Source of the DNA: Methylopumilus sp036567085
Lineage (GTDB): Bacteria; Pseudomonadota; Gammaproteobacteria; Burkholderiales; Methylophilaceae
NCBI GenBank assembly: GCA_036567085.1
Contig: DATCVG010000011.1
Span: 1-23,640, forward strand
Direction of reading: 5' to 3'
Length of the DNA: 23,640 nucleotides
The notes beneath the pieces are model-generated. The model did not search any database. It was not told the DNA's origin and saw nothing but the letters and a program-made list of their open reading frames with translations. Position numbers and translations under genes: made by a program. Positions 8,254-15,399 of this stretch are shown in pieces (within the stretch, counting starts at the first letter, position 1; each line of letters starts with the position of its first letter).

Positions 8254-9729
8254 TTAGAGCTTATTTTCACCGATTTCAATACTCTGACGCCAAAATTGTT
8301 CAGGCTTGTCAAAGATAATTTTGGACTCAGCAGGGTCGGCACTTCCAGCAGGGTAAGTAAAGACTGGGCTCTTATCTTCATTCCAGGCTTTAATCACTGG
8401 ATCAAGTAGTCTCCATGATGCTTCTACCTCATTGATATGAAGGTATAACGATTGATCACCTTGCATCAAGTTAAGGAGAAGTGATTCATAAGCATCTACA
8501 CTTTCATCTCCTGTAATTCTATTTGGGGCGTCCATAGCAACGGTTCTTACTTTGGTATCAAGTCCTGGGATTTTTGTTTGAATTTCAAAACGGGTAAATT
8601 CTTTAGGCTGAATACTAATGACGAGCCAGTTATCAGCTTGTTCAGGAAGTGAAAGTGGTGCCTTTTTGAACTTAATGGCTATCGCCGTATCGGATGCGTG
8701 AAGACGTTTAGCTGTTCTAACATAAATAGGTACACCTTTCCATCGTGGCGTATTAATGTAAAACTTAAGTGCTGCATAGGTTTCAACTACACTCTTCGGA
8801 TCATCTAATTCTTCCAAATAACCTTTAACTTCTTCACCATTGATTTTGCCTCGACCATATTGTGCCTTAAAGGCATGTTTCTTGAGTTCATTAAGGGGAA
8901 TAGGTGTAATGGATTCGAGTACTTTAATTTTTTCAGCACGAATGCTTTCAGGGCTTAATGTTTGTGGCATCTCCATTGTTGTTAATGCAAGCATTTGCAT
9001 GAGATGACTTTGAATCATGTCTCTTAAAGCGCCAGTCGCATCATAAAACTTAGTTCTTTCTCCTACGCCTAACGTTTCATTATTTGTAATTTGAATATGG
9101 TCGATATGTTCATGCGTCCAAAGTGGATCAAAGATATGATTTGCAAAACGCGTGAGCAGAATATTTTGTAATGCTGATTTACCAAGGTAATGATCAATAC
9201 GATAAATCTGTGTTTCTTTTAAATGTTTGGTGATTGATTTTTGAAGTGCTTGAGCTGTTTCTAAATTGGTACCAAACGGTTTTTCAATGACAACACGACG
9301 CCAAGCCTTGCTTTCATCAGTTAAGCCGACACTCGCAAGCAAATCAACAATAGAAGCAAAGTCTGACGGTCTAACAGATAAAAAGAAAGCTAAATTTTGT
9401 GGGAAAGTTGTTACGTCGGAAAGTTTTTCACTGAGACGTTTAAAAGCATTGCTATCATCAGGCGGATTTGCATGATAAAAATTTCTAGCAATGAAACGAT
9501 CAAATACTTTTGCATCGTAATTTTTTTTGAATTTAATATCAAGCATAGACTTAATGTCATCACGCCATGCTGATTCTTCAACTTCAGATCTTCCTACTGA
9601 AAGAATTTTCATTTTCTCTGGCAATCTGCCAAGAGAATCAAGTCTAAAAAGACCTGGAATAAGTTTTATTCTAGAAAGGTTTCCACTTGCACCGAAGAGG
9701 ACTAAGGTGCAGTCATCAATTTTTGTCAT
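8254..9729 (-). CDS. zwf: Glucose-6-phosphate 1-dehydrogenase
   Basis: Oxidises glucose 6-phosphate to 6-phosphogluconolactone, the entry to the oxidative pentose phosphate branch. Length, 491 residues, equals E. coli Zwf. Visible motifs are the nucleotide loop GASGNLSRIK (13-22), VIEKPFG (147-153) and the substrate signature RIDHYLGK (177-184) with the catalytic histidine. The loop differs from the commoner GASGDLAxRK form. An arginine follows the second strand (SVGRS, R47), the type of residue that contacts the NADP 2'-phosphate in characterised family members. No Shine-Dalgarno site is visible. It lies 25 bases downstream of gnd and likely shares its transcript; a stem-loop terminator follows. 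Confidence 0.95.
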   Translation of the reverse strand: MTKIDDCTLVLFGASGNLSRIKLIPGLFRLDSLGRLPEKMKILSVGRSEVEESAWRDDIKSMLDIKFKKNYDAKVFDRFIARNFYHANPPDDSNAFKRLSEKLSDVTTFPQNLAFFLSVRPSDFASIVDLLASVGLTDESKAWRRVVIEKPFGTNLETAQALQKSITKHLKETQIYRIDHYLGKSALQNILLTRFANHIFDPLWTHEHIDHIQITNNETLGVGERTKFYDATGALRDMIQSHLMQMLALTTMEMPQTLSPESIRAEKIKVLESITPIPLNELKKHAFKAQYGRGKINGEEVKGYLEELDDPKSVVETYAALKFYINTPRWKGVPIYVRTAKRLHASDTAIAIKFKKAPLSLPEQADNWLVISIQPKEFTRFEIQTKIPGLDTKVRTVAMDAPNRITGDESVDAYESLLLNLMQGDQSLYLHINEVEASWRLLDPVIKAWNEDKSPVFTYPAGSADPAESKIIFDKPEQFWRQSIEIGENKL

Positions 9730-9754
9730 AGATAATTTAAGAATATAAAAAAAG

Positions 9755-10663
9755 TTATTTTGATTTTTTTACTGCATGACCACCAAATGCATTACGCATA
9801 ACTGATAGTAATCTATAGCCATAACCTTGTTTTTCTTGGCTTCTGAATCTCACTTGCAATGCAAGGGTAAGAACTGGTGTTGGAATGCCTTGCTCAATCG
9901 ATTCTACGACAGTCCATCTCCCTTCGCCTGAGTCAGCTACATAAGGAGCAATCTCATCAAGTGATTGATCTTCTTTTAGTGCATCTGCAGTTAAATCTAA
10001 TAACCAACTTCTGACCACTGAACCGTGTTTCCATAATTCTGTAATTTGTGCTAAGTCAAGTTTAAATTCACTTTTACCTTTAAGAAGCTCAAGACCTTCA
10101 GCGAATGATTCCATCATGCCGTATTCAATACCATTGTGAATCATTTTAGTAAAGTGACCTGAGCCTACTGGACCTACATGAGCCCAGCCACGATCTTCGT
10201 GAGCAAGCGCTTGAAGAATTGGTTTCATTGTATCTGCAACTTCCTGTTTTGCCCCTACCATCAAGCAGTAGCCATTTGCTAAACCCCATACACCGCCTGA
10301 TGTGCCACAATCCATAAAACCAATACCCTTTTCTTCAAGGAATTTACCGATACGCTGAGAGTCTTTGTAATTTGAATTGCCGCCGTCAATAATAATGTCA
10401 CCCTTATTCAACATTGGAACGAGTTCTTTGATTTGCTCTTCGGTTGCATTTCCTGCTGGCACCATGAGCCATAAGATTTTTTGACCGTCTAATTTTGCTA
10501 CAGCATCTGCAATTGAGTTTGCGCCAATAATGTTTGCTTTTTCTTCGAGTGTTTTTACAACTTCTGCGCTTCGGTCAAATCCTACAACAGTAATACCTTT
10601 TTGAACAAGACGAGTAGCCATATTGCCACCCATTTTTCCGAGACCAATCATTGCTAATTTCAT
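9755..10663 (-). CDS. gnd: 6-phosphogluconate dehydrogenase, short (about 300-residue) NAD-type form
   Basis: Oxidatively decarboxylates 6-phosphogluconate to ribulose 5-phosphate and CO2. The 302 residues are the short class of the family, against about 470 for E. coli Gnd, which carries a duplicated C-terminal domain. Motifs are GLGKMGGNMA (7-16), DGGNSNY (93-99), CGTSGGVWG (119-127) and the catalytic lysine K173 in HFTKMIHNGIEY. The second strand ends in FDRS, with D30 where NADP-dependent forms usually have Asn (NRT/NRS); an acidic residue there favours NAD. AAAAAGG lies eight bases before the ATG, one of the better ribosome sites in the window. A leader of about 75 bases precedes it. It is divergent from pgl and upstream of zwf. 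Confidence 0.93.
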   Translation of the reverse strand: MKLAMIGLGKMGGNMATRLVQKGITVVGFDRSAEVVKTLEEKANIIGANSIADAVAKLDGQKILWLMVPAGNATEEQIKELVPMLNKGDIIIDGGNSNYKDSQRIGKFLEEKGIGFMDCGTSGGVWGLANGYCLMVGAKQEVADTMKPILQALAHEDRGWAHVGPVGSGHFTKMIHNGIEYGMMESFAEGLELLKGKSEFKLDLAQITELWKHGSVVRSWLLDLTADALKEDQSLDEIAPYVADSGEGRWTVVESIEQGIPTPVLTLALQVRFRSQEKQGYGYRLLSVMRNAFGGHAVKKSK

Positions 10664-10682
10664 TTTTTTTACCTTTTTATGG

Positions 10683-10719
10683 AAGATTTGTCATTGCTTA
10701 ATCTTTTGGAATAAAGCAA
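10683..10719 (-). promoter_or_regulatory. Two overlapping, mutually exclusive stems in the gnd leader
   Basis: In the transcribed leader of gnd, TTGCTT (10694-10699 on the plus strand) can pair with AAGCAA (10714-10719). AAGATT (10683-10688) can pair with AATCTT (10700-10705). The second half-site lies in the loop of the first stem, so both cannot form as simple hairpins. Each stem is only six pairs and AT-rich. The lower stem ends close to the ribosome site, so an effect on translation is conceivable but unproven. Confidence 0.25.
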
Positions 10720-10746
10720 ATTAGTTTAAAGTGCGATACAAGCTAA

Positions 10747-10755
10747 ATTATATCA
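10747..10755 (-). promoter_or_regulatory. Extended -10 promoter for gnd-zwf
   Basis: On the minus strand the sequence reads TGATATAAT, a perfect TATAAT with the TGn extension. No strong -35 box is seen at 16 to 18 bases (CCTTGA at 16 is the nearest). Extended -10 promoters often need none. The predicted start is near 10740, giving a leader of about 75 bases. The 154-base gap to pgl is the longest non-coding stretch in the window. Confidence 0.55.
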
Positions 10756-10817
10756 AACGCAAGTCTCTTCAAGGAATTGATTTCGATATAAAATCCATAT
10801 TAATTTGAAAGATTTTC

Positions 10818-11495
10818 ATGAATTTGAAACAAATCAAATGGCAGTCATTTAAAAGCCAAGCTTCTCTTAATCAAGCTGCTCTTGAGAAGATTATAGCCTT
10901 AGCTGAGCCTTCAATTAAAACGCGGGGCCAGTTTCATATTGTATTAGCGGGAGGATCGACACCTAAAAAAGTCTATACAATGCTTAAAAACATCAAAACA
11001 GATTGGCACAAATGGCAGATCTATTTCGGTGATGAGAGATGCCTTGATTCCGACCACAAAGATCGAAATAGCACTATGGCGTTTGAAGCATGGCTCAATC
11101 ATATCGATATTCCAATGCAAAATATTCATGCAATTCCAGCTGAGCTTGGTCCAGTAGAAGGCGCCCATTTATATAACCAAACACTAAGCCAGGTAGATGA
11201 TTTTGATTTGGTTCTTCTGGGGCTTGGTGAAGACGCCCATACGGCAAGTTTATTCCCAGGACATAGTTGGGATAACAATGTAGATGCTTTAGCGGTCTTT
11301 GATGCCCCCAAGCCACCACCATTAAGAATATCTATGTCGCCAGCACGCTTAAGTCGATCTAAATCTATACTTTTCTTAGTCAGTGGAAAAGAGAAACAAA
11401 CAGCGATAAATCAATGGAAAGCAGGGGATTTAATACCTGCAAGCACAGTTACTTGTAACAACGGAGTAGATGTATTTTGTTTTAACGTAAGTTAG
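10818..11495 (+). CDS. pgl: 6-phosphogluconolactonase (DevB/SOL type)
   Basis: Hydrolyses 6-phosphogluconolactone to 6-phosphogluconate, between the Zwf and Gnd steps. The 225 residues carry LAGGSTPKKVY (43-53), YFGDERC (69-75), the active-site segment GLGEDAHTASLFPG (135-148) with H141, and PPLRISMSP (167-175). The family usually has DGH, here DAH, a small change. It is divergent from gnd. A possible promoter, TTGATT at 10777 and TTAATT at 10800 with 17 bases between, would place transcription start only a few bases before the ATG, and there is no good Shine-Dalgarno site. Its TAG stop overlaps the stop of the convergent apbC by four bases. Confidence 0.93.
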   Translation: MNLKQIKWQSFKSQASLNQAALEKIIALAEPSIKTRGQFHIVLAGGSTPKKVYTMLKNIKTDWHKWQIYFGDERCLDSDHKDRNSTMAFEAWLNHIDIPMQNIHAIPAELGPVEGAHLYNQTLSQVDDFDLVLLGLGEDAHTASLFPGHSWDNNVDALAVFDAPKPPPLRISMSPARLSRSKSILFLVSGKEKQTAINQWKAGDLIPASTVTCNNGVDVFCFNVS

Positions 11496-11502
11496 GTTTT
11501 TT
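11483..11502 (+). terminator. Weak terminator-like stem at the end of pgl
   Basis: TAAC (11483-11486), a GTAA loop and GTTA (11491-11494), extendable by two T-G pairs, are followed by six T (11497-11502). The stem spans the pgl stop and the last codons of the convergent apbC. It is weak, but it is the only terminator-like element at this junction. Confidence 0.25.
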
Positions 11503-12580
11503 GAATCACAATATTTGGGAATTTATTGCTGTAATCTTGGGCGAGTTTAGATACCTTAACGGCTGTTAAACGAGCAATTTTCTTGTAAGTTTTTGCAGCG
11601 CTACTTTCAGGTTCGGCTACCACTATTGGATTACCATCATCAGATTGCTCCCTAATCTTAATGTCTAAAGGTAGACTTCCTAAAAGAGATACACCATAAT
11701 CCTGACACATTTTTTCAGCACCACCCGATCCAAAGATATGTTCTTCGTTGCCACATTTTGAACATGTATGCATAGCCATATTTTCTACAATACCAATAAT
11801 TGGAATATTTACTTTTTCAAACATCTTGAGTCCGCGCCTAGCATCAATTAAGGCGATATCTTGAGGTGTTGTAACGATAATCGCGCCTGTGACAGGTACT
11901 TTTTGAGATAAAGTGAGTTGAATATCGCCGGTGCCAGGAGGTAAATCAACAATAAGATAATCAAGGTTATCCCACCTTGTTTCTTTTAAAAGCTGTTCGA
12001 GTGTGCCTGTCACCATAGGACCACGCCATACCATGGGCGTTTCTGTATCTACAAGGAACCCAATCGACATAGCTTGAATGTTGTGAGCCATAATTGGCTC
12101 CATAGATTTACCATCTTTGCTCTCAGGCTTTGAGTATATCCCCAACATTTGAGGCTGGCTTGGACCGTATATATCAGCATCCAGAATACCTACACGAGCA
12201 CCTTCAGTTGATAAAGCTAAAGCAAGATTGACTGCAGTTGTGGATTTTCCTACACCACCTTTTCCAGAAGCGACAGCAATAATGTTTTTAACACCAGGAA
12301 TAAGTGCTATACCTTTTTGAGCTGCGTGAGATGTGATTTTAAAATCAACCTCAATATTTAAATTAACTTTAGGTAGTGTTTTTTTAATTTGAGTTGCAAT
12401 CAAATTTTTGATGTCATTTAATTGACTATTAGCCGGGTAACCAAGCAAGACTTTAATATCAATATCATTGTCTTTAATTGAAATGCTCTTGATAGATTTA
12501 TCGTTAACAAGGTTGTCGTTTGTATTAGGATCAACAACATCCTTTAATAAATCTTTGATTTGTTGTTCTGAGTGTGTCAT
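11492..12580 (-). CDS. apbC: Mrp/ApbC-type P-loop ATPase, Fe-S cluster carrier
   Basis: A cytosolic deviant-Walker ATPase of the Mrp/NBP35 family that binds a 4Fe-4S cluster and delivers it to apoproteins. The 362 residues begin with a MIP18/DUF59-type domain (about 5-80), then the P-loop SGKGGVGKS (105-113), DADIYGPSQP (134-143), DLPPGTGD (212-219) and the cluster-binding CSKC (273-276). This layout and length match the bacterial ApbC/Mrp group (E. coli Mrp about 369). The ATG at 12580 keeps the entire N-terminal domain; no Shine-Dalgarno site is visible. It is divergent from metG across 83 bases, an arrangement seen in other Betaproteobacteria, and overlaps pgl by four bases at its 3' end. 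Confidence 0.93.
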   Translation of the reverse strand: MTHSEQQIKDLLKDVVDPNTNDNLVNDKSIKSISIKDNDIDIKVLLGYPANSQLNDIKNLIATQIKKTLPKVNLNIEVDFKITSHAAQKGIALIPGVKNIIAVASGKGGVGKSTTAVNLALALSTEGARVGILDADIYGPSQPQMLGIYSKPESKDGKSMEPIMAHNIQAMSIGFLVDTETPMVWRGPMVTGTLEQLLKETRWDNLDYLIVDLPPGTGDIQLTLSQKVPVTGAIIVTTPQDIALIDARRGLKMFEKVNIPIIGIVENMAMHTCSKCGNEEHIFGSGGAEKMCQDYGVSLLGSLPLDIKIREQSDDGNPIVVAEPESSAAKTYKKIARLTAVKVSKLAQDYSNKFPNIVIQKT

Positions 12581-12619
12581 GAGATGGTAATTTTAACCTA
12601 TCTTAGTTGAGGCGTCATT

Positions 12620-12628
12620 TGATAGAAT
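12620..12628 (+). promoter_or_regulatory. Candidate extended -10 promoter for metG
   Basis: TGATAGAAT combines a TGn extension with TAGAAT, five of six matches to TATAAT. It resembles the gnd promoter core (TTTGATATAAT against TTTGATAGAAT). Transcription would start near 12635, giving a leader of about 29 bases. No clear -35 box is seen. Confidence 0.4.
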
Positions 12629-12663
12629 AGGGACTTAGTCAAATCAATAAAGTTTCTCAATTC

Positions 12664-14697
12664 ATGCGAAAGATCTTAGTCACTTCAGCCCTGCCGTACG
12701 CGAATGGGAGCATTCATTTAGGCCATTTAGTGGAATATATCCAAACTGATATTTGGGTTCGATTTCAAAAGATGCAAGGCCATGAGGCCTATTATGTATG
12801 CGCCGATGATACACATGGAACCCCTATTATGCTCAAGGCTGAAAAAGAGGGCATTACCCCAGAAGCACTGATTAAAAAAGTACACCTTGAGCACTCGAAA
12901 GATTTTTCGGATTTTTTTGTAAATTTTGATAATTTTTACTCTACCAATTCCTCTGAAAATCATGAACTATCTCAAACTGTTTATAAAAAACTTAAACAGA
13001 ATAAAAAGATTTATACGAAATCGATAGAGCAATTTTACGACCCAGTAAAGGAAATGTTTTTACCTGATCGCTTTATTAAAGGCGAGTGTCCTAAGTGTCA
13101 CGCTAAAGATCAATATGGTGATTCATGTGAAGCTTGTGGTGCAACGTATGCGCCTACAGAATTAATTAACCCTTCATCTTCTGTCTCAGGCTCTGTTCCA
13201 GTTAGAAAAGAAACGGAGCATTACTTCTTTAAGCTATCAGAATGTGAAACATTTTTAGCTGATTGGACATCCTCAGGAACACTCCAGCAAGAAGCTGCAA
13301 ATAAAATGAAAGAGTGGTTTAAATCTGGCTTGGCGGATTGGGATATTTCGAGAGATGCACCTTATTTTGGTTTTGAAATTCCTGATGCACCAGGTAAATA
13401 TTTTTATGTATGGCTTGATGCGCCGATTGGGTACATGGCGAGCTTTAAAAAACTTTGTGAAGATAAAAAAATTGATTTTGATGAGTTTTGGAACAAAGAT
13501 TCAAAAACAGAGCTATATCATTTTATTGGGAAAGATATTCTTTATTTCCATGCATTATTTTGGCCAGCAACTTTAGAATTTTCTGGTTACAGAAAACCGA
13601 CAAAGATTTTTGCACATGGTTTTCTCACAGTCAATGCGGAAAAGATGTCTAAATCTCGTGGCACTTTTATCACAGCCAGAAGTTACTTAGATCATATTAA
13701 AAATCCAGATTACCTTCGATATTATTACGCTACTAAATTAAATAGTACGATGGAAGACATAGATCTTAATTTAGATGATTTCTTATCTCGAGTGAATAGT
13801 GATCTTGTAGGTAAGTTCATTAATATTGCAAGTCGAACATCAGGATTCATTCATAAATATTTTGAAGGCAAGCTCTTTCTTGACGATTCAAAAACTGAAA
13901 AAGAACATATTGCTATCACTCAGAAATGTAAAGATATAGAAATTCAAATCAAAAGTTGCTTTGAATCCAGGGAGTATGGTCGTGCAGTTCGAGAAATTAT
14001 GCGTGTGGCAGATATTACAAATGAATACGTCAACACTAAAGCACCTTGGACACTTACAAAAGATGATGTACAACATAAAACAGGTTCTGACTTGCATGTG
14101 ATATGTAGCCGAAGCCTTGAGGCTTTTAGAAGGCTCTCTATATATCTTGCACCCGTATTACCAAAACTTACGGCAGATATTGCAAAATTCTTTAATGAAA
14201 AAGAGTTTATGTCATTCAAAGATCTTGATAAGAAAGATATTACCGTTAACGAGTATCAGCACATATTAACTAGAGTTGAAAAGAAAGATATCGATATGAT
14301 GATTGAATCAAACAAAGAATCCCTAGATAAAAATAATGAAGCTTCGAAAAAGGCAGAAGTCGATCAATCGACGATTTCTATCGATGACTTTATGAAAATT
14401 GATTTAAGAGTCGCGCTTATTAAAGAGGCTTCTTTTGTTGAGGGCGCAGATAGTCTTTTAAGATTAAGTTTAGATCTTAATGACGGTCGCACAAGACAAG
14501 TTTTTGCAGGTATTAAATCTAAATATAATCCCGATCAGCTTGTTGGAAAATTAACCGTCATGATTGCTAATTTAAAGCCAAGACAAATGAAATTTGGCTT
14601 ATCAGAAGGTATGGTGCTTGCTGCAAGTGATGAATCAGAAGGGCCATTTGTTCTTTTTCCAGATCTAGGCGCCAAACCTGGTATGCGTATTAAATAA
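12664..14697 (+). CDS. metG: Methionyl-tRNA synthetase with C-terminal tRNA-binding domain
   Basis: Charges tRNA-Met with methionine. Its 677 residues equal the E. coli length. The class I signatures are HLGH (18-21) and KMSKS (327-331). The zinc knuckle has C142, C145, C155 and C158 in the connective peptide. WLDAPIGY (250-257) belongs to the methionine pocket. An anticodon-binding helical domain follows, and residues from about 575 to the end form the EMAPII/Trbp111-like tRNA-binding domain (SIDDFMKIDLRV, FAGIKSKY, MIANLKPRQMKFGLSEGM) used for dimerisation. A charged, lysine-rich linker lies around 540-570. No Shine-Dalgarno site precedes the ATG. The stop codon abuts that of the convergent pyrF with no base between. 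Confidence 0.97.
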   Translation: MRKILVTSALPYANGSIHLGHLVEYIQTDIWVRFQKMQGHEAYYVCADDTHGTPIMLKAEKEGITPEALIKKVHLEHSKDFSDFFVNFDNFYSTNSSENHELSQTVYKKLKQNKKIYTKSIEQFYDPVKEMFLPDRFIKGECPKCHAKDQYGDSCEACGATYAPTELINPSSSVSGSVPVRKETEHYFFKLSECETFLADWTSSGTLQQEAANKMKEWFKSGLADWDISRDAPYFGFEIPDAPGKYFYVWLDAPIGYMASFKKLCEDKKIDFDEFWNKDSKTELYHFIGKDILYFHALFWPATLEFSGYRKPTKIFAHGFLTVNAEKMSKSRGTFITARSYLDHIKNPDYLRYYYATKLNSTMEDIDLNLDDFLSRVNSDLVGKFINIASRTSGFIHKYFEGKLFLDDSKTEKEHIAITQKCKDIEIQIKSCFESREYGRAVREIMRVADITNEYVNTKAPWTLTKDDVQHKTGSDLHVICSRSLEAFRRLSIYLAPVLPKLTADIAKFFNEKEFMSFKDLDKKDITVNEYQHILTRVEKKDIDMMIESNKESLDKNNEASKKAEVDQSTISIDDFMKIDLRVALIKEASFVEGADSLLRLSLDLNDGRTRQVFAGIKSKYNPDQLVGKLTVMIANLKPRQMKFGLSEGMVLAASDESEGPFVLFPDLGAKPGMRIK

Positions 14698-14713
14698 TTA
14701 ACTACGGTTAATT
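14696..14713. terminator. Symmetric hairpin spanning the metG and pyrF stop codons
   Basis: AATTAAC (14696-14702), a TACG loop (14703-14706) and GTTAATT (14707-14713) form a perfect seven-pair stem. It includes the metG and pyrF stop codons and the last pyrF codons. Neither side has a long T tract, so it is not a textbook terminator. As the only hairpin seen at a zero-length convergent junction it may stall or protect both 3' ends. Confidence 0.35.
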
Positions 14714-15399
14714 TCTAAGTAAATATTTTCTAAAGTTTTTGATGGATCTTTTGATTGCGTTATAGGCCTTCCAATGACTAAATGACTGGATCCTAATTTA
14801 ATAGCCTCAACTGGCGTCATCGTTCTCACTTGGTCATTTGCAATATCATCTGTCATTCTTATTCCTGGTGTTACAAATAAAAATGATGGGCTAAAGTGAT
14901 TTTTTAAGAAAACTAAATCTTTGGCAGAACATACAATGCCATGAAGTCCGGTTTTTTCAGTTAATTTAGCAAGGTGCAATATCTGATCGTCCAAGTTTCT
15001 AGATATACCAATTTCTTCTAAAGTTTTTTGATCCATACTTGTTAATACGGTCACTGCAATAAGAAGAGGCGTCTGTTTAACTTTACTTATACCTTCGAGT
15101 GCAGCCTCTAACATATGACTTCCTCCAGAAGCATGCACATTGAGCATCCATACTCCTAATTGACTCGCAGCCTCACATGCTTTTTTAACAGTAGTGGGAA
15201 TGTCATGGAATTTTAGATCTAAAAATACTTTGAAATTTTTAGTATGAAGATATTCGATGAGAGAAGGGCCAGTTGCTGTAAATAATTCTTTGCCGACTTT
15301 TAAATTACAATACTCTGGATTAAGTTGTGAAACTAAAGTTTTTGCCTCTGCAAGATTTGCATAATCAAGGGCTACGGTAACTTTATGCTTTGCTATCAT
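14698..15399 (-). CDS. pyrF: Orotidine 5'-phosphate decarboxylase
   Basis: Makes UMP from OMP, the last step of de novo pyrimidine synthesis. The 233 residues form a TIM barrel with the catalytic array FLDLKFHDIP (59-68; D61, K63, D66), preceded by ALDYA near residue 10, and the phosphate-binding TPGIR and GRPIT segments toward the C-terminus. It is the short bacterial class I form. The ATG shares its first base with the last base of the lapB stop (TAATG), so translation is very likely coupled. The lapB-pyrF order after ihfB is common in Betaproteobacteria and gammaproteobacteria. Confidence 0.95.
   Translation of the reverse strand: MIAKHKVTVALDYANLAEAKTLVSQLNPEYCNLKVGKELFTATGPSLIEYLHTKNFKVFLDLKFHDIPTTVKKACEAASQLGVWMLNVHASGGSHMLEAALEGISKVKQTPLLIAVTVLTSMDQKTLEEIGISRNLDDQILHLAKLTEKTGLHGIVCSAKDLVFLKNHFSPSFLFVTPGIRMTDDIANDQVRTMTPVEAIKLGSSHLVIGRPITQSKDPSKTLENIYLEINRS

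Noticed and set aside
10944..11322. Three overlapping minus-strand frames within pgl
   Set aside because: They mirror pgl in other frames, show no motifs and have no supporting ribosome site.
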